A stretch of 64,000 bases of DNA from MED-G20 sp038108155 (GCA_038108155.1 JAYNHP010000001.1:62001-126000); one strand, 5' to 3'; numbered from the stretch's first letter, positions 43,135 through 52,042 are shown. A program made the numbers and translations. The notes: generated from the letters alone by a model not told the origin.

Positions 43135-44358
43135 ATGCTAAGGATATACAAACATCAACATTTTCAAGAATATTTTATATCAACTAAGTGTTTATTATTA
43201 TTTTTTTTCCTAAATACTTCAGCTGCCACCTGTCAGTCTGATTCCATAATTGTTGGTGCTGAAAGAACCTCTCTTTATTTTTCAAAACTAAAGGGAAAAC
43301 GTATTGGGTTTGTAGCCAATCAAACTTCTATGATTAAAAATGACCATTTAGTTGACATACTTCTAAATGAGGGAGTAAACATTGTTAAAGTTTTTTCTCC
43401 AGAACATGGATTCAGAGGACATGCAGATGCAGGTGCTAAAGTAAGGGATGAAATTGATTTGCAAACTGGATTGCCCATATATTCCTTATATGGTAAAAGT
43501 AGAAGAAAACCTTCCAAAGAAGTTTTAAAGGACATAGATCTAATTCTTTTTGATTTGCAAGATGTTGGAGTTAGATTTTACACTTATATAAGTAGTATGC
43601 ACTATGTTATGGAGGCTTGTGCTGAAAATAGCATTCCATTAATTTTACTTGATAGACCTAATCCTAATGGTTTTTATGTAGATGGGCCAATTCTCAATCC
43701 AAAGTTTAAATCTTTTGTTGGAATGCATGAAGTTCCTGTAGTTCACGGAATGACTATTGGGGAATATGCTAAAATGATCAATGGTGAAAGATGGCTTAAA
43801 GACTCTGTAAAGTGTTCTTTAGAAGTAATTCCATGCTTGAATTACAACCACATGATCAAATATAATTTACCTATTCCCCCTTCGCCTAATTTACCTAACA
43901 TGAGAAGTGTTTACCTTTATCCTTCTTTATGTTTTTTTGAGGGAACTAATGTTAGTATTGGAAGGGGAACTGAAATTCCTTTTCAGATTTATGGAGCACC
44001 ATATTTTGATTCTAAATTATTTAAATTTACTCCGAAATCATCCTATGGTTCTAAATATCCAAAGTACAAAGAGATGGATTGTTTTGGAGAAGATTTAAGA
44101 ACTTTAAGTTTGGATTCTTTGAAAAATGTCAATTCATTAAATTTTAATTGGTTGGTAAAAAGTTTTAAGACGTCTAATGAGTCTTTAGATTTTTTTAATA
44201 AAAATGGTTTTTTCAATCTCTTGGCGGGTACAGATAAAATTATGAATCTAATTAAAGGAGGAGCAAGTGGAGTACAAATTAGAGAAACTTACCAAATGGA
44301 GTTAGAGAAGTTTAAATTAATTAGAAAAAAATATCTGATCTACGATGACTTTGAATAG
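43135..44358 (+). CDS. Exo-beta-N-acetylmuramidase NamZ (DUF1343, GH171)
   Basis: A 407-residue exported protein of the DUF1343 family. A long N-terminal extension and a hydrophobic segment (about 18-32) ending in SAATC precede the conserved domain. It contains FVANQTSM, FSPEHGFRG, SLYGKSRRKP, FDLQDVGVRFYTYISSM, DRPNPNG and a C-terminal GTEIPFQIYGAP. Characterised members remove terminal N-acetylmuramic acid from peptidoglycan fragments, so a role in wall recycling is likely. Conserved glutamate and arginine residues are in place. The neighbouring 3-hydroxyacyl-CoA dehydrogenase gene is unrelated. Confidence 0.88.
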   Translation: MLRIYKHQHFQEYFISTKCLLLFFFLNTSAATCQSDSIIVGAERTSLYFSKLKGKRIGFVANQTSMIKNDHLVDILLNEGVNIVKVFSPEHGFRGHADAGAKVRDEIDLQTGLPIYSLYGKSRRKPSKEVLKDIDLILFDLQDVGVRFYTYISSMHYVMEACAENSIPLILLDRPNPNGFYVDGPILNPKFKSFVGMHEVPVVHGMTIGEYAKMINGERWLKDSVKCSLEVIPCLNYNHMIKYNLPIPPSPNLPNMRSVYLYPSLCFFEGTNVSIGRGTEIPFQIYGAPYFDSKLFKFTPKSSYGSKYPKYKEMDCFGEDLRTLSLDSLKNVNSLNFNWLVKSFKTSNESLDFFNKNGFFNLLAGTDKIMNLIKGGASGVQIRETYQMELEKFKLIRKKYLIYDDFE

Positions 44359-44388
44359 TATGGTTTAATTATTAAATAGAGTTTTTTT

Positions 44389-45540
44389 ATGAAAAGTTTC
44401 AAAAATATTGGAGTAATAGGTGCTGGTTCTATGGGCGTTGGTATAGCTCAAATTGCTTCTACATCTGATTGTAATGTTTTCTTATATGATAAGAATAAAT
44501 CTGTAAGTGAGCAAGCTATAAAAAAGTTAGAAAAAGTATTGTTAAGGCTTATAGAAAAAGGAAAAATAAACTCTATTAAAAAAGATTCTATTTTATCTAA
44601 TATTAAAATTGTAGAAAGCTTAGAATCCATGAAGGATGCAGATTTGATTATTGAGGCAATAGTAGAGAATAGTGCGGCTAAAAAGGAAATATTTTCTCAA
44701 ATAGAGTCAATAGTTAGTGGCGATTGTGTATTAGCAACCAATACTTCTTCTATTTCAATTACTAGCCTAGCATCTTGCTTGAAAAATCCAATTAGATTCA
44801 TAGGTATCCACTTTTTTAATCCAGCTCCTGTAATGCCTTTAGTTGAAATTATACCAGCTTTACAAACAAATAATAACATAGTTAAAGAAATACATCAATT
44901 ACTTTTAAACTGGAATAAAAAACCAGTAGTCGCAAAAGATACTCCAGGGTTTATTGTTAATAGAATTGCAAGACCCTTTTACAGTGAGGCATTAAGAATT
45001 TATGAAGAGCAAATTGCTGATTTTGCAACAATAGATTTTGCGATGAAACATGTTGGAGGTTTTAAAATGGGACCTTTTGAGCTAATGGATTTTATTGGTA
45101 ATGATGTGAATTATGCAGTGACAGAATCTGTTTTTAAGGCATTTTATTATGATCCAAGATACAAACCATCCTTTACCCAAAAACAATATGCTGATGCGGG
45201 ATGGCATGGAAGAAAATCTTCTAAAGGTTACTATGATTATGGTGGTAATGTTGATTTAATTTTACCTTCTACGGATGAAAAGTTATTGAAAGAGATTTTT
45301 GAAAGAATTTTAGTGATGTTAATCAATGAAGCTATGGACGCTTTATACCTTGGAATTGCAACTGAACAAGATATTGAGTTAGCTATGATTAAAGGAGTTA
45401 ATTACCCTAAAGGATTGATTAAATGGGGTAAAGAAAAATCTTATTCTTGGGTAGTTGATAAAATAGATACGCTTTATAAACTATATCACGAAGATAGATA
45501 CAGATGTTCTTCGCTTTTAAGAAAAAAAGCTACTAATTAG
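44389..45540 (+). CDS. 3-hydroxyacyl-CoA dehydrogenase (PaaH/HbdA type)
   Basis: A 383-residue NAD-dependent dehydrogenase. The NAD motif GVIGAGSMGVGIAQIA (8-23) is followed by ATNTSSISITSLA and the catalytic His in GIHFFNPAPVMPLVEI. The C-terminal 3HCDH domain (DTPGFIVNRIARP and GPFELMDFIGNDVNYAV) is followed by a second, shorter 3HCDH-type helical segment (about 300-383). It oxidises 3-hydroxyacyl-CoA in fatty acid or phenylacetate degradation. It stands alone, with no thiolase or hydratase nearby, so the pathway is open. Confidence 0.92.
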   Translation: MKSFKNIGVIGAGSMGVGIAQIASTSDCNVFLYDKNKSVSEQAIKKLEKVLLRLIEKGKINSIKKDSILSNIKIVESLESMKDADLIIEAIVENSAAKKEIFSQIESIVSGDCVLATNTSSISITSLASCLKNPIRFIGIHFFNPAPVMPLVEIIPALQTNNNIVKEIHQLLLNWNKKPVVAKDTPGFIVNRIARPFYSEALRIYEEQIADFATIDFAMKHVGGFKMGPFELMDFIGNDVNYAVTESVFKAFYYDPRYKPSFTQKQYADAGWHGRKSSKGYYDYGGNVDLILPSTDEKLLKEIFERILVMLINEAMDALYLGIATEQDIELAMIKGVNYPKGLIKWGKEKSYSWVVDKIDTLYKLYHEDRYRCSSLLRKKATN

Positions 45541-45546
45541 ATAATT

Positions 45547-45753
45547 TTAATTATTTAAGATTTCAGGACAACAAGAACTTTCAAAAGTTGATTCTTGGGA
45601 AATATTTTCTTTCTCGGAATTGGAAAGTTTTTTATTTATTTTCAGAACATTATTTTCAGTTGAATTGGGAGCTTCAAAAAGATTAAGACTGTTTGTAGTT
45701 ACACCAATCCCAAAGATTGCTATTGAACCAAGAGAGAGTAATAATTTTTTCAT
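45547..45753 (-). CDS. Small exported peptide ending in a CC motif, unknown
   Basis: A 68-residue protein with a clear signal peptide (MKKLLLSLGSIAIFGIGVTTNS, shown as its first 20 residues MKKLLLSLGSIAIFGIGVTT). The mature part is a short polar, Asn/Ser/Glu-rich segment ending in SSCCPEILNN. The only two cysteines are adjacent. It has its own perfect -7 box (TACTTTTG) about 57 bases upstream, which supports expression as a single gene. I do not recognise a family. It could be a short secreted or periplasmic peptide, but nothing ties it to a peptide-modification system. Confidence 0.55.
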   Translation of the reverse strand: MKKLLLSLGSIAIFGIGVTTNSLNLFEAPNSTENNVLKINKKLSNSEKENISQESTFESSCCPEILNN

Positions 45754-45809
45754 TCGAAGTAATTTCTTACGAGTACTTTTTAAGTATCTAAAATGAATTA
45801 ATTTCGATA

Positions 45810-45817
45810 CAAAAGTA
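45810..45817 (-). promoter_or_regulatory. Candidate -7 box for the small CC-peptide gene
   Basis: On the minus strand this reads TACTTTTG, an exact match to TAnnTTTG, 57 bases before the ATG at 45753. It lies in the 98-base spacer after psd, so the small gene is likely transcribed separately. Confidence 0.5.
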
Positions 45818-45851
45818 TTAATTTATTGATATAATCTGTAAAATATGGTGA

Positions 45852-46505
45852 TTAAATTTCAGCAAGGATAGTTTTACCTCCAATAATAATATCATTTAGT
45901 GAAACTTTAATTTTACTTCCTTTAGGAACAAATACATCAATTCTAGAACCAAATTTTATAAAACCGGCTTCCATATTTTGATTTACTTTATCACCTTTCG
46001 AAGAGTAGTTACAAATTCTTCTTGCTACTGCACCAGCAATTTGTCTGAATAGAACTTTTTGTTTCTCTTCTGTTTGAATTACAATAGTAGATCGCTCATT
46101 TTCAGTACTAGATTTGGGATGCCAAGCTACTAAGTATTTGCCATTGTGGTTTTTACTGTAAATTACTTCTCCGTTAACAGGATACCATTGTTTATGAACG
46201 TTTAATGGTGACATAAAAATACTTAGTTGGGTACAATCCTCTTTTAAAAACTCATTTTCAAAGACTTCTTCTAAAACAACAAGCTTGCCATCGCTAGGAG
46301 CAATAATATGCTTGTTATTTATACCAACATCTCGGATTGGATTTCTAAAAAAATGTAGAATTAAGTAAAAAAATACTAACGAAACCAAAAGAATTGGAAG
46401 TTGTATAATTAGTAGTTTAGAATAATAAAAACTTAAGAAGTTTATTAGTCCAATAAGTATAAAAGTTATTAGTATCGTTGGGTAACCTTCTCTATGTATT
46501 TTCAT
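45852..46505 (-). CDS. psd: Phosphatidylserine decarboxylase proenzyme (short type)
   Basis: A 217-residue protein of the small Psd class. A membrane-associated N-terminal hydrophobic region (about 10-50) is followed by NPIRDV, APSDGKLVVLEEV, FMSPLNVHKQWYPVNG and RQIAGAVARRI. The self-cleavage site is G186-S187 in KFGSRID, where Ser becomes the pyruvoyl group. It makes phosphatidylethanolamine. It overlaps cdsA upstream by four bases, so lipid head-group synthesis (CDP-diacylglycerol, then PE) is co-expressed with ftsH and rsfS. Confidence 0.94.
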   Translation of the reverse strand: MKIHREGYPTILITFILIGLINFLSFYYSKLLIIQLPILLVSLVFFYLILHFFRNPIRDVGINNKHIIAPSDGKLVVLEEVFENEFLKEDCTQLSIFMSPLNVHKQWYPVNGEVIYSKNHNGKYLVAWHPKSSTENERSTIVIQTEEKQKVLFRQIAGAVARRICNYSSKGDKVNQNMEAGFIKFGSRIDVFVPKGSKIKVSLNDIIIGGKTILAEI

Positions 46506-47146
46506 TTTAATATATTTATTAATAGAAATAAAACAGGAATTGATATCATTAGAGCATCCATTCTGTCTAAAAATCCTCCATGCCCTGGTATTAAGTTCCC
46601 GGAGTCTTTAACCCCGGCTTCTCTTTTGTAATGGGATTCTATTAAATCACCTGCTGTAGCTGTAAAAGGTACAATTAGAGCCAATAGTATTAAAAAATTC
46701 AATGAAAAAGAATCAAAAAAAATGTTTAAAAAATATACAGATAAAACTGTGAATGCCATTCCTCCAAAAAACCCTTCCCAAGATTTTTTCGGGGAAATTT
46801 TAGGCATAATTCTATTTTTACCAAATTTAGATCCAATTATATAAGCAAAGGAATCAAAAACCCAAGTTAGAACTAATAGAATAAGAACTGGAGAGGAATC
46901 AAATTCTTTCAGCGGATAATTGTGGTCAGTAAATCCAAATAGTTGAACGATGAAAAAAGGTGTTAAAACATAGATGAATGGAATTAATTTTGGTTTTCCT
47001 TTTCTTAGCATCCACATTTCGAAAAGACAAAATAACCCTAAAATAACAAATAATACAGTATAAGAGATTTGTGAATAAATAGTCGCTGACCATAGAATAA
47101 CTACATATAAAACACCAGATAAAACTCTTTTTACAAACTCATTCAT
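46502..47146 (-). CDS. cdsA: Phosphatidate cytidylyltransferase CdsA
   Basis: A 214-residue polytopic membrane protein. The family signature is in the C-terminal third: SPKKSWEGFFGG, then TAGDLIESHYKREAGVKDSG and LIPGHGGFLDRMDAL with the conserved Asp residues. It makes CDP-diacylglycerol from phosphatidate and CTP. At 214 residues it is shorter than many homologs (about 270), with fewer N-terminal helices. Its order after ftsH and overlap with psd fit a phospholipid module. Confidence 0.92.
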   Translation of the reverse strand: MNEFVKRVLSGVLYVVILWSATIYSQISYTVLFVILGLFCLFEMWMLRKGKPKLIPFIYVLTPFFIVQLFGFTDHNYPLKEFDSSPVLILLVLTWVFDSFAYIIGSKFGKNRIMPKISPKKSWEGFFGGMAFTVLSVYFLNIFFDSFSLNFLILLALIVPFTATAGDLIESHYKREAGVKDSGNLIPGHGGFLDRMDALMISIPVLFLLINILK

Positions 47147-47194
47147 TTTACAGTAATAAAATTAAAAGTAAGAAACTTTAATACCAAAAATTAA

Positions 47195-49222
47195 TTAAGC
47201 AGACTTTTTAGAGCTTGTTTTTTTTGTTTCAACTACTTTTTTTGAAGTCTTTTTAGATGTTTTTGTTGTGGTTTTAGTCTTCTTTTCAATAACCTCTTTT
47301 TCAAATGGTCTTTTGCCGAAAACTGTTTCTAAGTCTTCTTTAAAGATTACTTCTGACTCTAGAAGCTTATTTGCTAATTGATGAAGTTTGTCTTCATGTT
47401 TTTTAAGAATTGCTTTTGCTCTTTCGTATTGTGTGTCAATGATTTTCTTAATTTCTTGGTCAATTATTTTAGCAGTTTCTTCTGAGTAAGGTTTTGTAAA
47501 GCCATAGCCTTGATTTTGTGAATCGTAATAGGACACATTTCCAATTTTCTCATCCAAACCATAAATAGTAACCATAGCCATCGCTTGCTTTGTTACTTTT
47601 TCTAAATCGCTTAGTGCACCAGTAGAAATTTTATTGAATATTATTGATTCTGCAGCTCTTCCACCTAAAGCAGCACACATTTCATCTAAAATCTGTTCTG
47701 TAGTTGTTAGAGAGCGTTCTTCAGGCAAATACCAAGCAGCACCTAAACTTCTACCTCTTGGTACTATTGTTACCTTAACAAGAGGATTTGCATGCTCTAA
47801 CATCCAGCTTACTGTCGCATGCCCAGATTCATGGTATGCAATTGTTTTCTTTTCTTGTTTTGTAATTATTTTGTTCTTTTTTTCTAATCCTCCAATAATT
47901 CTGTCTACTGCATCTAAAAAATCTTGCTTTTGGACACTTGTTTTTTTCTTTCTTGCTGCTATAAGAGCAGCTTCATTACATATATTGGCAATATCTGCAC
48001 CACTGAATCCAGGAGTTTGTCTAGCTAGAAAATCTTTATCTAATTTTTTCTCTAATTTAAGGGGCTTTAAATGGACATCAAATATTTCTTTTCTTTCATT
48101 AAGGTCAGGCATGTCAACATAAATTTGTCTGTCAAACCTTCCAGCTCTCATGAGGGCACGATCTAAAACATCAGCTCTATTAGTTGCGGCTAAAATAATT
48201 ACCCCTGAGTTAGTTCCAAAACCGTCCATTTCTGTTAATAATTGATTAAGAGTATTCTCTCTTTCATCATTAGAGCCCATATTTGGATTTTTACCTCTTG
48301 CTCTACCAATTGCATCAATCTCATCAATAAAAATTATACATGGTGCTTTCTCTTTTGCCTGCTTGAAAAGATCTCTAACTCTAGAAGCTCCAACACCCAC
48401 AAACATTTCTACAAAATCTGAACCAGAAAGGGAGAAAAAAGGAACTTTTGCTTCTCCAGCTACTGCTTTTGCAATTAAAGTTTTTCCTGTTCCAGGAGGA
48501 CCTACCAATAATGCACCTTTAGGAATTTTAGCTCCTAAAGCTGTATATTTTTTAGGTGTTTTTAAAAAATCAACAATCTCTTTTACTTCTTCTTTTGCTT
48601 CTTCAAGACCAGCGACATTATCAAAAGTTACATTGGTAGATTTGCCTTGACCAAACATTTGAGCTTTTGACTTTCCAATATTAAAAATTTGACCTCCTGC
48701 ACCGCCTCCACCACCAGAAACTCTTCTCATAATGAAAGACCAAACAGCAATCATAATTCCAAAGAATATAACCCATCCTAAAATATCTTTCCCAAAATTA
48801 TCTTCTTCTACATAATCATACATTAACGTTTGATTTTTCCTTGCATATTCTTTTTGAGCCTCTTCCAAATAAGATGAAAAACTTTCGTTATTTGGAATAT
48901 TAAAAACATAATGCGGTCCGTTGTTAGGGCCGCCAAAAACACTGTTTTTTGGAATATTTTTGTCTTTATGTGGGGGTTGGTCTAATTGATCGGGAGATAT
49001 ATAAACTCTCGCTTCTTTTTTATTTATAACTTCAATTTTTCTTACCTGTTTGTTTTCAACAAAAGACTTAAACTCAGAATAGTTAGTTTTTAGTATGCCA
49101 GTATTAACTGGATTAAAAAGGTTGATAGAAATCAAAATTACTGCTACAATTCCGTATACCCAGTAAAAATTAAACTTTGGTAAGTTCCCTTTGATCTTTT
49201 TTTTGTTTTTGTTTTCTGACAT
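47195..49222 (-). CDS. ftsH: ATP-dependent zinc metalloprotease FtsH
   Basis: A 675-residue membrane AAA+ protease. Two membrane helices (about 20-36 and 148-166) enclose a periplasmic domain of about 110 residues. The ATPase has Walker A GPPGTGKT (241-248), Walker B IIFIDEID (296-303) and the second region of homology ATNRADVLDRALMRAGRFDR. The zinc site is HESGH (464-468). The C-terminus is a Lys/Thr/Ser-rich tail. It degrades damaged or regulated membrane proteins and, in other bacteria, tunes lipid synthesis. It is 10 bases downstream of rsfS. Confidence 0.96.
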   Translation of the reverse strand: MSENKNKKKIKGNLPKFNFYWVYGIVAVILISINLFNPVNTGILKTNYSEFKSFVENKQVRKIEVINKKEARVYISPDQLDQPPHKDKNIPKNSVFGGPNNGPHYVFNIPNNESFSSYLEEAQKEYARKNQTLMYDYVEEDNFGKDILGWVIFFGIMIAVWSFIMRRVSGGGGGAGGQIFNIGKSKAQMFGQGKSTNVTFDNVAGLEEAKEEVKEIVDFLKTPKKYTALGAKIPKGALLVGPPGTGKTLIAKAVAGEAKVPFFSLSGSDFVEMFVGVGASRVRDLFKQAKEKAPCIIFIDEIDAIGRARGKNPNMGSNDERENTLNQLLTEMDGFGTNSGVIILAATNRADVLDRALMRAGRFDRQIYVDMPDLNERKEIFDVHLKPLKLEKKLDKDFLARQTPGFSGADIANICNEAALIAARKKKTSVQKQDFLDAVDRIIGGLEKKNKIITKQEKKTIAYHESGHATVSWMLEHANPLVKVTIVPRGRSLGAAWYLPEERSLTTTEQILDEMCAALGGRAAESIIFNKISTGALSDLEKVTKQAMAMVTIYGLDEKIGNVSYYDSQNQGYGFTKPYSEETAKIIDQEIKKIIDTQYERAKAILKKHEDKLHQLANKLLESEVIFKEDLETVFGKRPFEKEVIEKKTKTTTKTSKKTSKKVVETKKTSSKKSA

Positions 49223-49232
49223 CTAAATTTAA

Positions 49233-49574
49233 TTATGTTAAATATTGTTTTACTGGAGCATCTCCCCAAAGATCCTCAATATTGTAAATAGATCTAGTTT
49301 CCTTGTAAAAAATATGAGCTACTACGTTGACGTAATCCATAAGAATCCATTCGCTATTACCTTTACCTTCCTCTTTCCAAGGTTTTTCGTTTAAATCTTT
49401 AACACATCTTTTGTACACAGATCTATTTATTCCATCAATATGAGTTGCAGAGTCTCCATGTGCTATGATGAAATAATCGCAAATTGAACCATTTACTTTT
49501 CTCATGTCAATACACACCACATCCTTTGCTTTTCCATCTTTGAGGCCTTCTACGATTGTATCTTTTAGCTGCAT
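49233..49574 (-). CDS. rsfS: Ribosome silencing factor RsfS
   Basis: A 113-residue protein of the Iojap/RsfS family, with VVCIDMRKVNGSICDYFIIAHGDSATHIDGI (split here as VVCIDMRKVNGSI and CDYFIIAHGDSATHI) and KPWKEEGKGNSEWILMDYVNVVAHIF. It binds L14 of the large subunit and blocks subunit joining when nutrients are scarce. It is first in the rsfS-ftsH-cdsA-psd operon. The 104-base spacer to the divergent birA gene contains no clear consensus -7 box. Confidence 0.94.
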   Translation of the reverse strand: MQLKDTIVEGLKDGKAKDVVCIDMRKVNGSICDYFIIAHGDSATHIDGINRSVYKRCVKDLNEKPWKEEGKGNSEWILMDYVNVVAHIFYKETRSIYNIEDLWGDAPVKQYLT

Positions 49575-49678
49575 ATTACTATGTATTATTAATTTAGACT
49601 ATCTAAATAAAATGTAAAACTAACTAATTATGGTTAATTCATTTGATTTGTTGAATTGTTTGTCGTTTATTTAATTAA

Positions 49679-50428
49679 ATGAAAAGCCAATCTTTAGGAA
49701 ATCAAATCATAAAACTAAGTTCTGTTGACTCTACAAACAATTATACTGCCAAACTAGTCAAAGAAACTAAAATTAGTTTTGGAACTGTAATAATGGCAGA
49801 CTTTCAGACACATGGAAAAGGGCAAAGATCTTCTTTTTGGGAATCTGAAAATGGATTAAACTTATTGATTAGTATTTATTTTGATTCCTCTTTTTTAAAT
49901 TCTGAAAATATTTTCTTCTTAAGCAAAGCCATTGCTTTAGCAATAAGAGAGTGTATTGAAAAAATTACAGGTATTAAAGGCTCCATTAAATGGCCTAACG
50001 ACATATTGATAAACGGTAGTAAGATAGCAGGTGTTTTAATTGAGAATCAATGGAAAAATGAGAAATTATCTTCCTCAATAATAGGAATTGGTCTTAATGT
50101 TAATCAGGTTATTTTTTCTGTAGAAGAGGATGTTACAAGTCTTAAAAATTTAACTTCTAAGGTCTACAATTTAAATTCAATTTTAAAGTCTATTTGTTCT
50201 TCATTAGATACTCAACTTACGAGACTAAGAAATTTTGATTTTTTTGAAATAGACCGTCAATACCATAGTTTTCTCTTCAATTATAACAACTGGAGTAATT
50301 ATGAAAAAAATAAAATTAATTTTAAAGGAAAATTAATTAAAGTAGATTCTTTTGGCAAAATGGTTTTAGAGCTAGAAAATGGAGATCAAAAGTTGTTTGG
50401 AATAAAGGAGGTTAGTCTTTTGAAATAG
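49679..50428 (+). CDS. birA: Biotin-[acetyl-CoA-carboxylase] ligase BirA, monofunctional
   Basis: A 249-residue biotin protein ligase without the N-terminal helix-turn-helix, so it is not a repressor. Visible motifs are VDSTNNYTAKL, the biotinyl-AMP loop region MADFQTHGKGQRSSFWESE (GKGQR), and KWPNDILINGSKIAGVLIEN, with a short C-terminal SH3-like region. It attaches biotin to the carboxyl carrier protein. Its stop overlaps the end of the convergent SRPBCC gene by 17 bases. Confidence 0.94.
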   Translation: MKSQSLGNQIIKLSSVDSTNNYTAKLVKETKISFGTVIMADFQTHGKGQRSSFWESENGLNLLISIYFDSSFLNSENIFFLSKAIALAIRECIEKITGIKGSIKWPNDILINGSKIAGVLIENQWKNEKLSSSIIGIGLNVNQVIFSVEEDVTSLKNLTSKVYNLNSILKSICSSLDTQLTRLRNFDFFEIDRQYHSFLFNYNNWSNYEKNKINFKGKLIKVDSFGKMVLELENGDQKLFGIKEVSLLK

Positions 50429-50819
50429 ATTCTTCAATTTTAGAAGCCATATGATTAAATAGTTCGTTTAGAGGTTTTCCAATAATTGTTTTTAGTATTG
50501 CACTCACATTTGCTTCACTTGCTATGTGAGCAGAACAAATATTATTGCTTTTCTTATTAACCTCTATTTTAATTTCAAAAGAAAATGGAGATTTTCCTCC
50601 GCTTTTTAAAAAAATATTATTTTCAGTTACAGATTCTTTTAAAATCTCTAAAGTGTAGGCATTTTGGAGATTAAACTCACAATAGTTTTCCTCAGATTTC
50701 CAATTCTTAATTTTATCTTTTGGGAAAAGATTTTTGTAATTGTTCAAATCTGAAAGAAAATCTATACAGTCTGCTTGTTTACCATTAAAAGTAAACTCTT
50801 CACTTTTTATTTTAAGCAT
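50412..50819 (-). CDS. SRPBCC/START-like small protein
   Basis: A 135-residue protein with the helix-grip layout of the SRPBCC fold: an N-terminal strand, short helices with DFLSDLNNYKNLFP, a run of strands and a final long helix (KPLNELFNHMASKIEESIS). Related proteins in Bacteroidota lie next to pyrE, as here, with an eight-base overlap. The ligand is unknown. The last 17 bases overlap birA on the other strand. Confidence 0.75.
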   Translation of the reverse strand: MLKIKSEEFTFNGKQADCIDFLSDLNNYKNLFPKDKIKNWKSEENYCEFNLQNAYTLEILKESVTENNIFLKSGGKSPFSFEIKIEVNKKSNNICSAHIASEANVSAILKTIIGKPLNELFNHMASKIEESISKD

Positions 50820-51456
50820 TTGGATTCCAGGTAGAAGGAGAGTTTCTCCATTTAATTAATGTCTTAAGTTCTTCGTTAGAAATATAATTATTTTTCAATG
50901 CAGTGTCTAGTAAAACAGAATAGTTTGACAATGTTTTAAATGAACAAGATTCATTGGAGAAATTATTTTCAGAAACTTCAAAGCCATATGTAAAAATTGC
51001 TCCAAGACCGCAAATTTCAACACCAAACTCTTTTAAATCTTTTATTGCTTTGATACTGCTTTTTCCAGAGGATATTAGATCTTCAATTACAAAAACTTTA
51101 TCCTCTAGTTTTAAATCTCCTTCAATATTATTTTTCATACCGTGAGATTTTGATTCAGAACGTACATAACAAAATGGAAGTCCTAGTTCTTCAGCAACAA
51201 TTGCTCCAATAGCAATGCCTCCAGTAGCTACTCCTGCTATGCAAGTTGGAGTATCAAATTCTTTAATTAAGCTAATAAATTCGTTCTTAATAAATTCTCT
51301 AATCTTCGGATATGCAAGAATTTTTCTATTATCACAATAAATTGGAGAATTCCATCCGGAAGCCCACTTAAAGGGATTAGAAGGTTGCAATTTTACTGCA
51401 TTGATTTGTAAAAGAAAATCAGCTACTTTAGCAGCATTATTTTTAGAACTATTCAT
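50812..51456 (-). CDS. pyrE: Orotate phosphoribosyltransferase PyrE
   Basis: A 214-residue phosphoribosyltransferase converting orotate and PRPP to OMP. The PRPP motif is VFVIEDLISSGKSS, preceded by the flexible loop YVRSESKSHGMKN and the N-terminal LQPSNPFKWASGWNSPIYCDNRK. Its ATG lies one base from the GTG of the divergent Nudix gene. A perfect -7 box (TAAATTTG) ends four bases before the ATG, suggesting a leaderless transcript. The partner gene pyrC is at 1207-2547. Confidence 0.94.
   Translation of the reverse strand: MNSSKNNAAKVADFLLQINAVKLQPSNPFKWASGWNSPIYCDNRKILAYPKIREFIKNEFISLIKEFDTPTCIAGVATGGIAIGAIVAEELGLPFCYVRSESKSHGMKNNIEGDLKLEDKVFVIEDLISSGKSSIKAIKDLKEFGVEICGLGAIFTYGFEVSENNFSNESCSFKTLSNYSVLLDTALKNNYISNEELKTLIKWRNSPSTWNPNA
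51401..51431 (+). promoter_or_regulatory. Candidate Nudix promoter inside pyrE
   Basis: TTG at 51401-51403 is followed after 20 bases by TACTTTAG at 51424-51431, one mismatch from TAnnTTTG and with the same spacing as the candidate merR promoter. It lies within the pyrE coding region on the other strand, 26 bases before the Nudix GTG. Confidence 0.35.
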
Positions 51457-51457
51457 C

Positions 51458-52042
51458 GTGCAAATTTATAAAGTTTTTGATAGCAAAAGTGAGATCATTT
51501 TTTCACCAAAAGAAAGTATTGCTAATTTTATAAATATAAACCACCTTTCTGAAGTTTCTAAGTTCAATAAAATTAATAAGTTTCATTTTAATTTTATCAC
51601 TACCAACCCACTTAAAAGTATACAAAGTTGGTACTCAGATTGTAAATTTGTAGAAGCTTCAGGTGGAATTGTAATAAAGAATAAAAACTATCTATGGATT
51701 TATAGAAACGGGATTTGGGATCTTCCAAAAGGAAAATTAGAATATCTAGAGGATTTTGAAACAGCTGCTCTAAGAGAAGTAAGGGAAGAATGTGGCTTAG
51801 ATTCCTCGCTTAAAATTGACAAATTAATTTATATTTCCTTTCATACCTATAATGAAAATTCTATAAAAATTATTAAAAGAACCAATTGGTACCAAATGAG
51901 TTATTCAGGTTCTGAATCTGTCCTGCCACAAGCTGAGGAAGGTATTGAAAAAGTTGAATGGCTTTCTTTGAAGGAATCTACTTTAAAGTCTAAAGAGTCT
52001 TTTAAATCGATAAAGGAAGTTTGGAATTCTTTACTTATTTAG
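51458..52042 (+). CDS. Nudix hydrolase
   Basis: A 194-residue protein. The start is GTG at 51458, because homologous-looking sequence begins at QIYKVFDSK and the frame further upstream runs antisense through pyrE. After an N-terminal domain of about 75 residues, the Nudix domain holds a complete box: G at the start of GKLEYLEDFE, then TAALREVREECGL. It hydrolyses a nucleoside diphosphate linked to another group; the substrate is unknown. It overlaps the end of the convergent thioredoxin-like gene by four bases. Confidence 0.88.
   Translation: MQIYKVFDSKSEIIFSPKESIANFININHLSEVSKFNKINKFHFNFITTNPLKSIQSWYSDCKFVEASGGIVIKNKNYLWIYRNGIWDLPKGKLEYLEDFETAALREVREECGLDSSLKIDKLIYISFHTYNENSIKIIKRTNWYQMSYSGSESVLPQAEEGIEKVEWLSLKESTLKSKESFKSIKEVWNSLLI
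51461..51468 (-). promoter_or_regulatory. Candidate -7 box directly before pyrE
   Basis: On the minus strand this is TAAATTTG, an exact TAnnTTTG match ending four bases before the pyrE ATG. Transcription would begin at or next to the start codon. The box lies within the first codons of the Nudix gene. Confidence 0.5.

Noticed and set aside
47634..48122. Long open frame antisense to ftsH (162 codons)
   Set aside because: It lies wholly inside the conserved ATPase and protease region of ftsH, has no domain character and mirrors the codon pattern of the real gene.
51401..51457. A longer Nudix protein beginning inside pyrE
   Set aside because: The added residues are antisense to the PyrE N-terminus, and the protein-like sequence begins at QIYKVF.
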